Shown here piece after piece: positions 28,728-37,706 of a DNA stretch of 64,000 bases. The DNA is from Listeria monocytogenes. GTDB lineage: Bacteria > Bacillota > Bacilli > Lactobacillales > Listeriaceae. The stretch spans positions 636,001 to 700,000 of the forward strand of contig NZ_CP168900.1 in assembly GCF_041765605.1 (NCBI RefSeq). The letters are read 5' to 3'. The stretch's first letter is position 1. Every line of letters begins with the position of its first letter. The notes under the pieces are model-generated. The model was not told where the DNA came from, searched no databases, and saw only the letters and a program-made list of their open reading frames with translations. Made by a program: the position numbers and the translations under genes.

Positions 28728-30479
28728 ATGAACGATTTAAAAGATAGTTTTAAAGTTTTGTATCAGTTTAAGACAGATTATCTCAAAGTAACGTTATTAT
28801 TAACAATTTTACAGGCATTTGTTATTGGACCATTTATTTATTATTTCTTTTTCTTTATTCTCCGGATTATTGGCGTGCCAGGCATTACAGATGCTAATCT
28901 TGGGGAGATTTTTTCAAGTCCGGTTGCCATTATTTTATTGCTAGTTTTAGCTTTACTCATTTTATTATTTGTTTATTACGAACTAGGTTTCTTCATATTA
29001 ATGGCAATATATCAACTACGCGGAGAAAACTACACTGTATTTAAAATTATCCAGCGGCTGCATGTAAAGGCGAAATACTTCCTTAGTTATCAAGCTATTT
29101 ATTTTCTGCTATATTTCTTTTTGCTTTTGCCAATTGCTGGGCTATCGTTACCAATTTCAATCACAGAGAACCTTTATTTACCACATTTTATTACAGATGA
29201 ATTAATGAAAACGACGACGGGTATGTGGTTCTATGTCATTACAATCGCGATTATTTTCTACATTAGCGCCAGACTAGTGTTTGCTTTGCCGTATTTTATT
29301 GAAGACAAGTCGCTCAAAATAAGTGGCGCTATCCGAAAAAGTTGGAAATACCCGCAAAAACGCTTATTTGGAATGCTACTAAAATGGGTTTTAATTATTG
29401 TTGCGATTGGCTTTTTAGTTTCTATTATCGCAACACTTATTATGTTACCTTTATTTTTAATAGAAAAAATAAATCCGGGAATTGCGATGGTTGTAGCGGG
29501 CATTACTTTAACCATTCTTCAAGTGATCGGTTTCTTTGCCGCAAGTTTTTTCCAAGGAATCATTGCGCAATTATTAGTGAAAAATGCTTTTCTAATAGAA
29601 GAGCAACCAGCTTCTGTGTCACGTAACCAGTTTCCGCATAAAAAGCGATTTATCTTAGTAGGAATTATCGTTTTCCTTATTTTTAGCGGCTTTAATATTT
29701 ATGCTGTCAATGCAACTTTATATGAGCCGAACACAAAAATAATTGCGCACCGTGGAGATACGATGAATGCTGTTGAGAACACGGTGGAAGCCATTGAGTC
29801 AGCTGCCAAGGCCGGTGCAGATTATAGCGAAATTGATATTCAAGAAACGAAAGATCATCAATTTGTTGTTTTCCACGATATGACATTAAGAAGGCTTGCT
29901 GGAAACTCCAAGCGAGTAGCAGATATGACTTTAAAAGAATTGCAGCAAACAAAAGTGAGTAGTGGCGACTATTCTTCTCATATAGCGTCTTTCGATGAAA
30001 TTATCAAGACGGCGAAACGGAATAAGATAGACTTACTAGTTGAGGTGAAGTTGCACGGCGGGGAATCAAGCGACATGGTAGAACGACTCGTTGCGCTATT
30101 AAAAAAAGAAAAAGTAACCGATAAATATTTAGTCCAATCGTTGAATCAGCCTGTTATTGAAAAAATAGAACAAGCTGATCCTACATTAAAAACAGGCATT
30201 ATTTTAGCACTTAATATCGGAAACTTACCAAAAACATCCGCTGATTTTATTGTTTTAGAGGATTTTTCCATCAACAAACGATTACTTACGCAAGCTAAAC
30301 AAAACAACAAAATGGTTTTTGTTTGGACGGTAAATAAGGAAAAACTAATGCAAATGTATTTGCGAAAAAATGTCGATGGTATTATCACCAATTATCCTAA
30401 AAAGGCGATAGAGCTTAGAGATTCATTTAGTGAAAATGATTCCTTGCGAAGTCGTATTGAGAATAGATTAGGTTTTTAA
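28728..30479 (+). CDS. Membrane-anchored glycerophosphodiester phosphodiesterase
   Basis: 583 aa. Residues 1-~330 are a polytopic membrane domain (GDPD membrane-domain type, about seven helices). From ~337 a GDPD TIM barrel: 'IIAHRGDTMNAVENTVEA', 'EIDIQETKDHQFVVFHDMTLRRLAG', with catalytic HRG, metal-binding E-x-D and H-D. It cleaves glycerophosphodiesters (deacylated phospholipids or teichoic-acid-type chains) to glycerol-3-phosphate. The membrane link suggests outward-facing substrate recovery (inference). RBS AAGGGAG. Confidence 0.92.
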   Translation: MNDLKDSFKVLYQFKTDYLKVTLLLTILQAFVIGPFIYYFFFFILRIIGVPGITDANLGEIFSSPVAIILLLVLALLILLFVYYELGFFILMAIYQLRGENYTVFKIIQRLHVKAKYFLSYQAIYFLLYFFLLLPIAGLSLPISITENLYLPHFITDELMKTTTGMWFYVITIAIIFYISARLVFALPYFIEDKSLKISGAIRKSWKYPQKRLFGMLLKWVLIIVAIGFLVSIIATLIMLPLFLIEKINPGIAMVVAGITLTILQVIGFFAASFFQGIIAQLLVKNAFLIEEQPASVSRNQFPHKKRFILVGIIVFLIFSGFNIYAVNATLYEPNTKIIAHRGDTMNAVENTVEAIESAAKAGADYSEIDIQETKDHQFVVFHDMTLRRLAGNSKRVADMTLKELQQTKVSSGDYSSHIASFDEIIKTAKRNKIDLLVEVKLHGGESSDMVERLVALLKKEKVTDKYLVQSLNQPVIEKIEQADPTLKTGIILALNIGNLPKTSADFIVLEDFSINKRLLTQAKQNNKMVFVWTVNKEKLMQMYLRKNVDGIITNYPKKAIELRDSFSENDSLRSRIENRLGF

Positions 30480-30483
30480 ATGA

Positions 30484-30521
30484 AAAAGCCGCAAACTATG
30501 ATTGTTTGCGGCTGATTCTTA
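30484..30521. terminator. Terminator between GDPD and lipoprotein genes
   Basis: AGCCGCAAAC pairs with GTTTGCGGCT around a 7-base loop; the T tract on the plus side is interrupted (GATTCTTATTTT), and the minus side has A5 upstream, so it may serve both genes. Confidence 0.75.
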
Positions 30522-31013
30522 TTTTAATTCAAATGATTTTTTAACAGAGTTTTTGCTTAAGCTGATTAATTCTTTTGCTTCTACATCGACTTTACTTTGT
30601 GTATCTTGTAGTGTATAAGTACTTGTTACTTCTAAAGTTCCTCCAGGTTGCACATCTTTATCAACGCCACCTAAGCCACCATCTGTTGCAATGGCTGTAT
30701 CTAATTGAGTGCCATTTTGGAATGCTTGTTGATCAATAGCTACCATGAAAGAAATATTTTCTTTACTGTTGTTCGTGAATTTTGTTTTGATTGCAATAGC
30801 ATCTTTTCCTGATAAATCCTTCACTACTTCTGAGCTAAGGATTTCTACTTTGTAATCCCCAAGTTCATTGGAATCTGCTTTCTTTTTCGTCTCGGCTTTA
30901 GCTGTTTCTGGTTTTTCTGTACTTGCTTTATCCTCAGTCCCACCACATGCAGTTAGTGCTAGGGCAAAAGTAACAATCCCCATTAATAGTAAAACGCTTT
31001 TCAATTTTTTCAT
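30519..31013 (-). CDS. Lipoprotein with DUF5067-like domain
   Basis: 164 aa. Signal peptide with lipobox 'LTAC' (Cys at residue 23), then a Lys/Glu/Ala linker and a beta-sandwich 'YKVEILSSEVVKDLSGKDAIAIKTKFTNNSKENISFMVAID', the DUF5067/DUF4352 immunoglobulin-like pattern. Ends 'SKNSVKKSFELK'. Anchored to the outer face of the membrane. It lies downstream of the kinase gene on the same strand, 79 bases away. Function unknown. Confidence 0.87.
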   Translation of the reverse strand: MKKLKSVLLLMGIVTFALALTACGGTEDKASTEKPETAKAETKKKADSNELGDYKVEILSSEVVKDLSGKDAIAIKTKFTNNSKENISFMVAIDQQAFQNGTQLDTAIATDGGLGGVDKDVQPGGTLEVTSTYTLQDTQSKVDVEAKELISLSKNSVKKSFELK

Positions 31014-31092
31014 TTTCTTCTCTCCTTCATTTTTTATCTGTCTCTATTAGACCATGTGGAGAGAATAAAAGTCCTATGCAGTGGGCATAGGA

Positions 31093-32235
31093 CTAGGAAA
31101 AGATTTCATTATAAATACCATAAATAGATATGCAAACAATAATATAAATGACAATGCCTGCTTTCCTTGTACTAGGAGAGGATGATTTAAGTAAAGGCAA
31201 TTTGGACCAAATCCCACAAAGATTAGTAAAAATGACAAATGCAGGAACGATTAAGAAGAAATTATTAAAAAAGTTTACTATTGGCGACATTTTGACGCCC
31301 TCGGTTGGCGGGGTGAATAGACCAAATAGCAAGAATATATAACCTAATACGCCAACAACCATTTTCCAAGGCGTTCCTGTTCTAAAGCCGGGAATATGTT
31401 TATACCATGGAATGAAGTCTTTTTCGTAATCCGCTGATACCTTTTCCCAGTCAGGTTCAGTAGAAAAATTATCTAACTCGGTGAAATCCGACAATTCAGA
31501 GACGTAGCTTGGGCCAAGTGAATCGTTTTTGACTGCTGTTCTGAAATCTTGAATGGATTGATAACGCTGTTCAGGATCAAAGGCTGCTGCTTGCATCGCT
31601 ATTTTTTCAAGTGAGGTAGCTTGTTCTTTATCAGGTAAAGTATTTTTTCCAAGTAGCAGTTCCAGCATCAGAACACCGATACTATAAATATCCGACCGGG
31701 CATCTGTTTGCGAGTAGCCATATTGTTCTGGGGCTGCATAACCGATTGTGCCGAGATTGACGGTGTCTTGATTTTTGCCGACTTCAAATACACGTGATGC
31801 ATCAAAATCAATTAATTTTAATACGCCGTCGCTAGAAATCATAATGTTAGATGGCTTAATATCTCGGTGAATAATCGCATTTGCGTGTAATTCTGTAAGT
31901 GCATCAGACAACATCAGCATTAGCCGTGTAACTTCATCCGCATCAAAAGTAGCATTTGCTTTCATTAAGTCCGCTAAATTTTTTCCATTTATGTACTCTT
32001 CATAAACAATTAATTGATTCCCATTTGGAATCATTGCTTCTATTTTCGGTAAGTATTTGCTAGATAAGTTTTTAAGCTGTTCGATTACAGGCGCAAAACT
32101 ACTTGGGATGATTTTCCGAACAAATAGTTCTCCCGTTGAGGTATTTCTGGTTAGCACAGCAGGGTTCTCTTTATTATTTAGGTTATCTAATTCTTTATAT
32201 TGTTCTTCTATAAAAGCGAGTGTCATTTCTCCCAT
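31093..32235 (-). CDS. Hanks-type Ser/Thr protein kinase with two C-terminal TM helices
   Basis: 380 aa. The catalytic loop is 'HRDIKPSN' (HRD 123-125) and the metal loop is DFD (143-145) in place of DFG; a lysine at 41 in 'FVRKI' is the VAIK candidate. The glycine-rich P-loop is not recognisable ('VLTRNTSTGELFVRK'). 'GTIGYAAPEQYG' is the activation-segment APE motif. After residue ~300 there are two membrane helices and no PASTA domains, so it is not the main PknB/PrkA. It faces an HTH-like gene across a symmetrical promoter region and is followed by a lipoprotein gene. Active or pseudokinase is open. Confidence 0.9.
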   Translation of the reverse strand: MGEMTLAFIEEQYKELDNLNNKENPAVLTRNTSTGELFVRKIIPSSFAPVIEQLKNLSSKYLPKIEAMIPNGNQLIVYEEYINGKNLADLMKANATFDADEVTRLMLMLSDALTELHANAIIHRDIKPSNIMISSDGVLKLIDFDASRVFEVGKNQDTVNLGTIGYAAPEQYGYSQTDARSDIYSIGVLMLELLLGKNTLPDKEQATSLEKIAMQAAAFDPEQRYQSIQDFRTAVKNDSLGPSYVSELSDFTELDNFSTEPDWEKVSADYEKDFIPWYKHIPGFRTGTPWKMVVGVLGYIFLLFGLFTPPTEGVKMSPIVNFFNNFFLIVPAFVIFTNLCGIWSKLPLLKSSSPSTRKAGIVIYIIVCISIYGIYNEIFS

Positions 32236-32268
32236 TTATCAAAAATCCCTTCTACACTTTATAGTAAA

Positions 32269-32315
32269 ATTATAGCATGAAGCATAGTAGTCGGGTACAT
32301 ATTTCGTGCTATAAT
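32269..32315. promoter_or_regulatory. Divergent extended -10 promoters in inverted repeat
   Basis: ATTATAGCA (32269-32277) and TGCTATAAT (32307-32315) are exact inverted complements. Each is an extended -10 (TGnTATAAT), one for the kinase gene on the minus strand and one for the HTH-like gene on the plus strand. Confidence 0.7.
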
Positions 32316-32341
32316 GAAAAAAACAGTCGGGGGTGTGCCTT

Positions 32342-32797
32342 ATGGATGGAGAAAAAGAGACAAGTAAATTACTTCATGAATTAAAAAAAGCGACCAATTT
32401 ACGCCAAGTATTAGATGAAAACGAGGCGGAATTTAAATCAAGCGAAATGGTTACCTATTTAAAAGAATTATTAGCGGAGAAAAAATTAACCAAAGCAAGC
32501 GTCATTCGTGCGGCAAGACTCCATGAAACATATGGATACCAAATTTTCAGTGGCGTTAGAAGGCCGTCACGCGACCGGACAATCGCTCTTTCTTTTGGAT
32601 TCAAATTATCAGGTTTAGAAGCAAGTAGATTGCTAAAATACACAGAATATCCACCTCTGTATGCAAAAAATCGGCGGGATGCGATTATTATTTTTGCGTT
32701 AGATCATGGTTATACGTTAGATCAAACCAATGATTCGCTCTATGATTTAGAAGAAGCATTAATTGAAACATACAAAGAAGAAAAGCCGCTTATTTAG
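32342..32797 (+). CDS. HTH-like protein facing the kinase gene
   Basis: 151 aa from ATG 32342 (GGGGG eight bases upstream). N-terminal helices 'KKATNLRQVLDENEAEF', then 'KKLTKASVIRAARLHETYGYQIFSGVRRPSRDRTIALSFGFKLS', which fits a lambda/XRE-type HTH: 'ASVIRAARLHETYGYQIF' as the HTH and 'RRPSRDRTIALSFGF' as the following helices. The C-terminus is acidic. Divergent from the Hanks kinase; phosphorylation control is only a guess from position. Confidence 0.75.
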   Translation: MDGEKETSKLLHELKKATNLRQVLDENEAEFKSSEMVTYLKELLAEKKLTKASVIRAARLHETYGYQIFSGVRRPSRDRTIALSFGFKLSGLEASRLLKYTEYPPLYAKNRRDAIIIFALDHGYTLDQTNDSLYDLEEALIETYKEEKPLI

Positions 32798-32852
32798 ATT
32801 TAACTAGAAATCGTGTATAATTTAGGGAGACCTAAATGATTGGAGACTAGTT

Positions 32853-33245
32853 ATGATTAATGAGCAAACAATTTTACAAGCAGCAACAAGTGAAAAAAAC
32901 GCCGGAGATTTTCCTAAAGTAGTTCAAGGTTTTAAAGATTTAGGCGTTACTAAATATCAATTTTTAGTCGAAAAAGGTGTTTATGTATTTTGGGACGAAA
33001 TGGGCAATCAAGTGGAATCTAAATTAAATGGTGTTTCTATGCCAGTCTCCGAAGAAATTTCACGTGACAATATGAAAGATGCAATTAAACAAGCACAAGC
33101 GGGAAAAATAGATTTTGAAATATTTATCAAACTAGCTGGGCTAGCAGGTGTCAGACTGTGGGAAGCTGATTTAACTGCAATGAAAGTAACCTATATAGAT
33201 AATACTGGGAATGATTTAGTTATTGAGCCAATCCCGAGTATTTAA
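32853..33245 (+). CDS. DUF1398 family protein
   Basis: 130 aa, soluble alpha/beta. 'VVQGFKDLGVTKYQFLVEKGVYVFWDEMGNQVE' and 'FEIFIKLAGLAGVRLWEADLTAMKVTYIDNTGN' are the DUF1398 signature. Function unknown. RBS GGAGAC lies upstream; 55 bases downstream of the HTH-like gene with a promoter-like TATAAT in between, and its own terminator follows. Confidence 0.85.
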   Translation: MINEQTILQAATSEKNAGDFPKVVQGFKDLGVTKYQFLVEKGVYVFWDEMGNQVESKLNGVSMPVSEEISRDNMKDAIKQAQAGKIDFEIFIKLAGLAGVRLWEADLTAMKVTYIDNTGNDLVIEPIPSI

Positions 33246-33250
33246 AACGC

Positions 33251-33278
33251 AAAAGACAATAGTTTATTGTCTTTTTTT
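33251..33278 (+). terminator. Terminator after the DUF1398 gene
   Basis: AAAGACAATA pairs with TATTGTCTTT in a tight hairpin followed by T7. Confidence 0.8.
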
Positions 33279-33341
33279 AGTACTTTTAAATTTTTGAAAT
33301 ATGTTATGCTGAAACAGTTGAAAGAAAAGAGGTAAAGTATA

Positions 33342-34082
33342 ATGGATATGATTACGTACTTTCTAATTGCACTAAGTACAAGTGTTGTAGGAAGTTTTTT
33401 AGGAATAGGTGGCGGAGTTATTCTTTTGCCAATTCTACTCTTAATGGGCGTTTCTCAAGGAACAGCAGCATTTAGTTCGGCGCTTACTGTCTTCACGATG
33501 GCGATTTTTACGTGTAGTATTTATTACAAGAGAAAGCAAGGGAATGTAGGCTTAGCACTGAAAATTGCTGTAACTAGTATCCCGACGACTTTTCTTGGTG
33601 CGATGGTGAATCAAATGTTGCCAGAAGCAGTTTATCGCTTTTTGTACGGAGCGTTAATTGTTGTTTTACTAGGGATAATGATTTGGAAAAAGAAACGGCA
33701 TAATGAAAAACCACATTTTTTAAGTGAATATCGCATAATTCCATATGTATTCGGTGTAATTATTGGGTTTTTAGCGGGCTTATTTGGCATCGGTGGCGGG
33801 CCAATTGTCATACCAATTTTGCTATTAATTTTCATGTTGAATCAAAAAACAGCATCAGCGACATCCAGTTATGTGACATTACTGACGTCCCTTGCAAGTA
33901 TCGGTTCCTATGCAATCATTGGTGGAAGTGACTTTTCGATTGGGATTTACATGATACCAGGGGCAATCATCGGAGCACTCATTGGCACAAGATTAAATAA
34001 ACTCCTGGATGAAAAATGGATTGCGATTCTATTCAATGTTTTACTTATCGCCCTATTTGCTTTAAATTTAATTAAAATTTAA
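33342..34082 (+). CDS. TauE/SafE family anion exporter-like membrane protein
   Basis: 246 aa with eight hydrophobic segments in two repeats. 'SFLGIGGGVILLPILLLMGVS' and the matching 'LFGIGGGPIVIPILLLIFML' are the TauE/SafE double motif. Members move sulfite, sulfoacetate or other organic anions; this one is unassigned. No sulfur genes nearby. Terminator follows. Confidence 0.92.
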   Translation: MDMITYFLIALSTSVVGSFLGIGGGVILLPILLLMGVSQGTAAFSSALTVFTMAIFTCSIYYKRKQGNVGLALKIAVTSIPTTFLGAMVNQMLPEAVYRFLYGALIVVLLGIMIWKKKRHNEKPHFLSEYRIIPYVFGVIIGFLAGLFGIGGGPIVIPILLLIFMLNQKTASATSSYVTLLTSLASIGSYAIIGGSDFSIGIYMIPGAIIGALIGTRLNKLLDEKWIAILFNVLLIALFALNLIKI

Positions 34083-34087
34083 CCTCG

Positions 34088-34116
34088 AACAAGCTTTGAA
34101 TGTAGCTTGTTTTTTT
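34088..34116 (+). terminator. Terminator after the TauE-like gene
   Basis: AACAAGCT pairs with AGCTTGTT around an 8-base loop, then T7. Confidence 0.85.
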
Positions 34117-34167
34117 GTTGTCCTCCGTTGTTTTATGTTAAGCTTAGAGAGAGTAGGAGGGGTTAAG

Positions 34168-34446
34168 ATGAAAAAAAGTTGGCCAGATTTTGCTGCATTT
34201 TTACTGACAATCCTAACTGTAACTTGGATAATTTTAACTTGGGGATTACATATTTCTGACATAGTACCTGGAGGCGAAAAAGGTGTTTTGTATAAATTAA
34301 TTCCACTTTTTTTAGGAATAATTTCAACAATAAGTGTCTTTTTTGTGAAAGAAAAATTGATAAGATGGATTCTACTAGGTTTTAACATTTTATTATTAAT
34401 TTTAATTTATTTTGTGTACCATATTGGGGAGATTGGGATGTTTTAA
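34168..34446 (+). CDS. Small membrane protein, 92 aa
   Basis: Start ATG 34168 directly behind GGAGGGG; a longer frame from 34096 has no RBS and crosses the upstream terminator. Three hydrophobic helices with short charged turns ('FFVKEKLIRWILLGFNILLLIL'). No family recognised. Fifteen bases upstream of the next small gene, probably one operon. Confidence 0.75.
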   Translation: MKKSWPDFAAFLLTILTVTWIILTWGLHISDIVPGGEKGVLYKLIPLFLGIISTISVFFVKEKLIRWILLGFNILLLILIYFVYHIGEIGMF

Positions 34447-34461
34447 TAGGGGGTTGATAGA

Positions 34462-34728
34462 ATGGATGAACCAACCAAAGCGGTGATCTATCAAATTTTA
34501 TCTAGAACAGAAGAACAAAATGCGACGATGGATCATTTGGTTTTCGAAATGATGCAATTCCCTGGTGCCGCGGATTTTACTAAGAATGAATTGCTGTTTG
34601 GCATTTATTGGCTAGAAACGTATCATTATATTTTTCGAATGAATGAAAATCAAAAGACGAGATACTACCGAACGGAAAAAGGGCATGAAAAATTAGCTGA
34701 ACTAGAACTTTTAAAAAAGAATAGTTAA
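34462..34728 (+). CDS. Small hypothetical protein, winged-helix-like
   Basis: 88 aa, soluble. 'AVIYQILSRTEEQNATMDHLVFEMMQ', 'FTKNELLFGIYWLETYHYIFRMNENQKTRYYRTEKGHEKLAEL': helix-helix-helix with a two-strand wing ending 'YYRTEKG', as in PadR/MarR-size winged helices, but too short to assign. RBS AGGGGG. Probably cotranscribed with the preceding membrane protein. Confidence 0.7.
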   Translation: MDEPTKAVIYQILSRTEEQNATMDHLVFEMMQFPGAADFTKNELLFGIYWLETYHYIFRMNENQKTRYYRTEKGHEKLAELELLKKNS

Positions 34729-34731
34729 AAA

Positions 34732-34768
34732 AACAACTTGATTTCCCGGGAAATCAAGTTGTTTTTTT
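34732..34768. terminator. Bidirectional terminator between the 88-aa and GNAT genes
   Basis: AACAACTTGATTT pairs perfectly with AAATCAAGTTGTT around CCCGGG, with A and T runs on the two sides. Confidence 0.92.
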
Positions 34769-35228
34769 ATAAATATTTAGCCATCGTAATATCGGTGTTT
34801 TGAAAACCAACTTTATTATATAAGCCGATAGCTGTTTGATTATGTGCGAATACATGTAGCTCAATTTTAGTAATCTCCATGTCTTTCGCAAGTTTGTCTA
34901 GTGCTTCTAATGTTTTTGTTCCGAATCCTTTACCACGGAATGCTTCGAAAATCACAAAATCATAAATGAAAGCATGTTTACCAGAGCGAGTTTCGTCCAC
35001 ATGGAACCAGATATAACCGATTTTTTCGCCTGAGATAATGCTGTAGAGATATTCATTTGGTGTAGTAATTCCGTCATATAGCAATTTGTTGAAAGAGTCT
35101 TGGGATTTAGCTAAGGCTTCTTCTTCAGCCCATGTGCCGGCCTCAACTTTTTCATTTGCGTAATCTGTAATGGCTGTAGATAAAAAATCTTCTAAATCAG
35201 AAGCGGTCATTGTTTGTAAATGTAAAAT
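34767..35228 (-). CDS. GNAT family N-acetyltransferase, probable ATT start
   Basis: 153 aa if started at ATT 35228; 147 aa from ATG 35210. The upstream SGNH gene's stop (TAA) is immediately followed by GGAGGA, then seven bases and ATT, after which 'LHLQTMTASDLEDFL' reads as a normal GNAT beta-1 strand. ATG 35210 is 25 bases from that RBS and would cut off the strand. The acetyl-CoA loop is 'FEAFRGKGFGTKTLEAL' and the C-terminus 'NQTAIGLYNKVGFQ'. ATT is a rare start known from infC-type genes. Acetylation target unknown. Confidence 0.85.
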   Translation of the reverse strand: MLHLQTMTASDLEDFLSTAITDYANEKVEAGTWAEEEALAKSQDSFNKLLYDGITTPNEYLYSIISGEKIGYIWFHVDETRSGKHAFIYDFVIFEAFRGKGFGTKTLEALDKLAKDMEITKIELHVFAHNQTAIGLYNKVGFQNTDITMAKYL

Positions 35229-35240
35229 AAAAATTCCTCC

Positions 35241-35942
35241 TTATGCTTTATGGAAACTTGCGTACTGAATGAATTTCTGAGACATGGCAATATGACCAGC
35301 CTCGTTTGGATGAATACCGTCAGCACAGAGCAAATTTTCATAATGAAATTCAGCGAGAAAACTATCACGGACATCAATAATATGGCTACCAGTTTCGGCT
35401 GCGATGCGCGAAATCGTATTGCTATATCGTTCCTGCCAGCGATAAATCATCTCTACATCGCCACCTAAAAACTGCAAAATATTATCTTTATTTAGTCCAT
35501 TTCTCGTAATGAATTCAAAATAACGTTTTGCGTGAAGGGGAGGCAATGTCATTAAAATGGGTTTAATATCCAGTTTTTTTAGTCGTGCAATCATTTCAAG
35601 TAATTGCGTTTCAAAAATGTTAAGTGGGGTGCTAGGAATGTGCTCAGCTGTCGGATTTTCGGAAACTTCCGTCCAGTTAAAATCACAATCATTTCCGCCA
35701 AATTCGATAATGGCGATATCATTTGTTGCATCTTTTGCTAAGTCTTTTGTTAGAATTTCGTGGCCTTTAGTGATTGTACGACCCATTGTGGAATGATTTT
35801 GAAAAGTCAGGCCAAGTTTTTCAGATGCTCGTTTAATGCAGTTGTTTTTAAGCAATGTATAGCGATTTTTTTCAGGGTTGAAAAGAACGCCTTTCATAAT
35901 ACTATCGCCCCAAACACCAACTGACTGAATGGTTTTCTTCAT
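35241..35942 (-). CDS. SGNH/GDSL hydrolase
   Basis: 233 aa from ATG 35942, eight bases after AAAGGAG. Block I 'GDSIMKG' (catalytic Ser), block III 'GGND', block V 'DGIHPNEAGH' (catalytic Asp/His) identify the SGNH esterase fold. No signal peptide. Its last codons abut the RBS of the GNAT gene (operon of two). Substrate unknown; carbohydrate or lipid esters are usual. Confidence 0.92.
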   Translation of the reverse strand: MKKTIQSVGVWGDSIMKGVLFNPEKNRYTLLKNNCIKRASEKLGLTFQNHSTMGRTITKGHEILTKDLAKDATNDIAIIEFGGNDCDFNWTEVSENPTAEHIPSTPLNIFETQLLEMIARLKKLDIKPILMTLPPLHAKRYFEFITRNGLNKDNILQFLGGDVEMIYRWQERYSNTISRIAAETGSHIIDVRDSFLAEFHYENLLCADGIHPNEAGHIAMSQKFIQYASFHKA

Positions 35943-35972
35943 AATCATCACTCCTTTTATTAATCATACCAC

Positions 35973-36027
35973 AAAAAAAGCGAAAGGCGCGATTAGTTCG
36001 TTAAGAAAAAATCACGCCTCACGCTTT
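35973..36027 (-). terminator. Terminator after the DUF6044 gene
   Basis: Minus strand AAGCGTGAGGCGTGATT is followed after a loop by AATCGCGCCTTTCGCTT, an imperfect complement, and seven T. Confidence 0.75.
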
Positions 36028-37706
36028 TATTTAGTTGCTTTGTATAAATAGATTTTCCAGTAAGATTCCTTATTATCGAAGGCTTTTTCGAACTGTAGCC
36101 CAACTTCTGAAGCATTATCAATCGGAACAGCTGATAGAATATACTCGCCGCCAACCTTTTTAAATGCCTCTGAATTAAAATCTAACTGTTTAATGTGTTT
36201 TTTCGAATCCTTTCCGAAATCATAATTTTTCCCTAATTCAGCAGAAAATAAATAACAACGATTGCCCCAATTATCGTAATAATCTTCTAAAACAGGACTC
36301 TTGTCTAGTTCCCCAGCAATAATTTTGCGAAAAGCCCTTTTATAAGCAAGAGGATAGGAATTCACATACCCATCGACAGTATAAAAGCCACTTTCTTGGG
36401 AAACAGACGGGTGTAGGCCGATACTTCCGACACGGTAACTTGACTGGGGTTTGCCAATATAATCTTTAATTTCTTCCATTTGCTCCGTGGCGTAAAATTG
36501 ATTAATGCTTGGCGAGTCATTTCCAGTGCGGTAGTAAATCTCAGAATTATTAGCGAAAACTACAACAAGCTGCAGCGCAATCGCCACATAACCGAGCTTT
36601 CGCCACCAATTTCCTTTTTTGATTAAATAAACAATTGCAAGTGCGAACAGTCCATAAAATAAAAACGGCTGTAAAAAATGGAAGCGCGAAAAATTAAATG
36701 TCCGCATGATTTCCACATGTTCTTTAAGCCCATTCCAGCCACGGTACCACCAAAATCCGTACCAAAAAGATAAAAACAAATTAAAACCAAACAACCATAA
36801 AAATAGTTTTTCTTTGACCCATTCTCGTTTGACAATGATTAATACGAGAACAAGAAGTAATACTGGCAAAATAACAAATCCTGCGAGCGCTTGGTCATGG
36901 GTGTGCCCATAGATGAAATTTTTAAAACTTAGACGAATCGAACTTGAAAATGACAAATTGGGTAAACTAAATTCACTCCTTGAATCCGGCTTAGCATGAA
37001 GAAACATGCCATAAATAAAACGATAATTCACTAAGATGTAAATCAAACCCATGTATATTATGCTAAGCAAAAATCGAATATTTACTTGTTTTTTCTTCAT
37101 AACATCATACAACCAAATACAGCCAACCATTACTAAAAAGAAACAAAATCCTAATATTAAACTGGAATAAAATGGAAGTAGCGTCAGTATAATCACATTC
37201 CAAATTCGCCGCTTATTATTTCTAATGTTTAAAAATGCCCACAAAGCAAGTGGCATTCCAAGTGTACTCAGCATGCCTGATGGCCAAAAGGGTGTCAGCG
37301 CAAAAGCTAAGGAAACAAAATAAAGTGGCACGAGATATTTTTTATCTTTAATAAGGTAATCTCTTGCCCATAAAAATAGTCCTAAAAATGCAAAAACACG
37401 TGTAATTAACTGACTCATCGCAAAGGCAATTGGTGTGCTGAAAATCATGTAAAGCCAATCAATCCCAACAAACTCTGAATCAAATGAATCTCTGGGGACG
37501 CTGTCATCCATTATTTGATCTATATTTGCTGTCCCGACTTTAGCGGTATAATCCCCGCTATTCAAAACCATTTTGTACCATGTCACATTAGAATCCAAGT
37601 TATCATGAATCCTTACATGACTATTCCCGCCAAGAATAAATAATGGAGCGACATAAATTACCAATAACAATACTGCAATAATTAGCCACTTATGCTTTTT
37701 CCACAT
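36027..37706 (-). CDS. DUF6044 / YkoS-like polytopic membrane protein
   Basis: 559 aa with about eleven hydrophobic segments and a soluble C-terminal part (~430-559). 'HVRIHDNLDSNVTWYKMVLNSG' after the first helix is typical of the YkoS/DUF6044 family, which has a GT-C-like layout (long first extracytoplasmic loop with acidic residues). A membrane glycosyltransferase-like role is plausible but unproven. RBS AGGAGG. Confidence 0.8.
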   Translation of the reverse strand: MWKKHKWLIIAVLLLVIYVAPLFILGGNSHVRIHDNLDSNVTWYKMVLNSGDYTAKVGTANIDQIMDDSVPRDSFDSEFVGIDWLYMIFSTPIAFAMSQLITRVFAFLGLFLWARDYLIKDKKYLVPLYFVSLAFALTPFWPSGMLSTLGMPLALWAFLNIRNNKRRIWNVIILTLLPFYSSLILGFCFFLVMVGCIWLYDVMKKKQVNIRFLLSIIYMGLIYILVNYRFIYGMFLHAKPDSRSEFSLPNLSFSSSIRLSFKNFIYGHTHDQALAGFVILPVLLLVLVLIIVKREWVKEKLFLWLFGFNLFLSFWYGFWWYRGWNGLKEHVEIMRTFNFSRFHFLQPFLFYGLFALAIVYLIKKGNWWRKLGYVAIALQLVVVFANNSEIYYRTGNDSPSINQFYATEQMEEIKDYIGKPQSSYRVGSIGLHPSVSQESGFYTVDGYVNSYPLAYKRAFRKIIAGELDKSPVLEDYYDNWGNRCYLFSAELGKNYDFGKDSKKHIKQLDFNSEAFKKVGGEYILSAVPIDNASEVGLQFEKAFDNKESYWKIYLYKATK

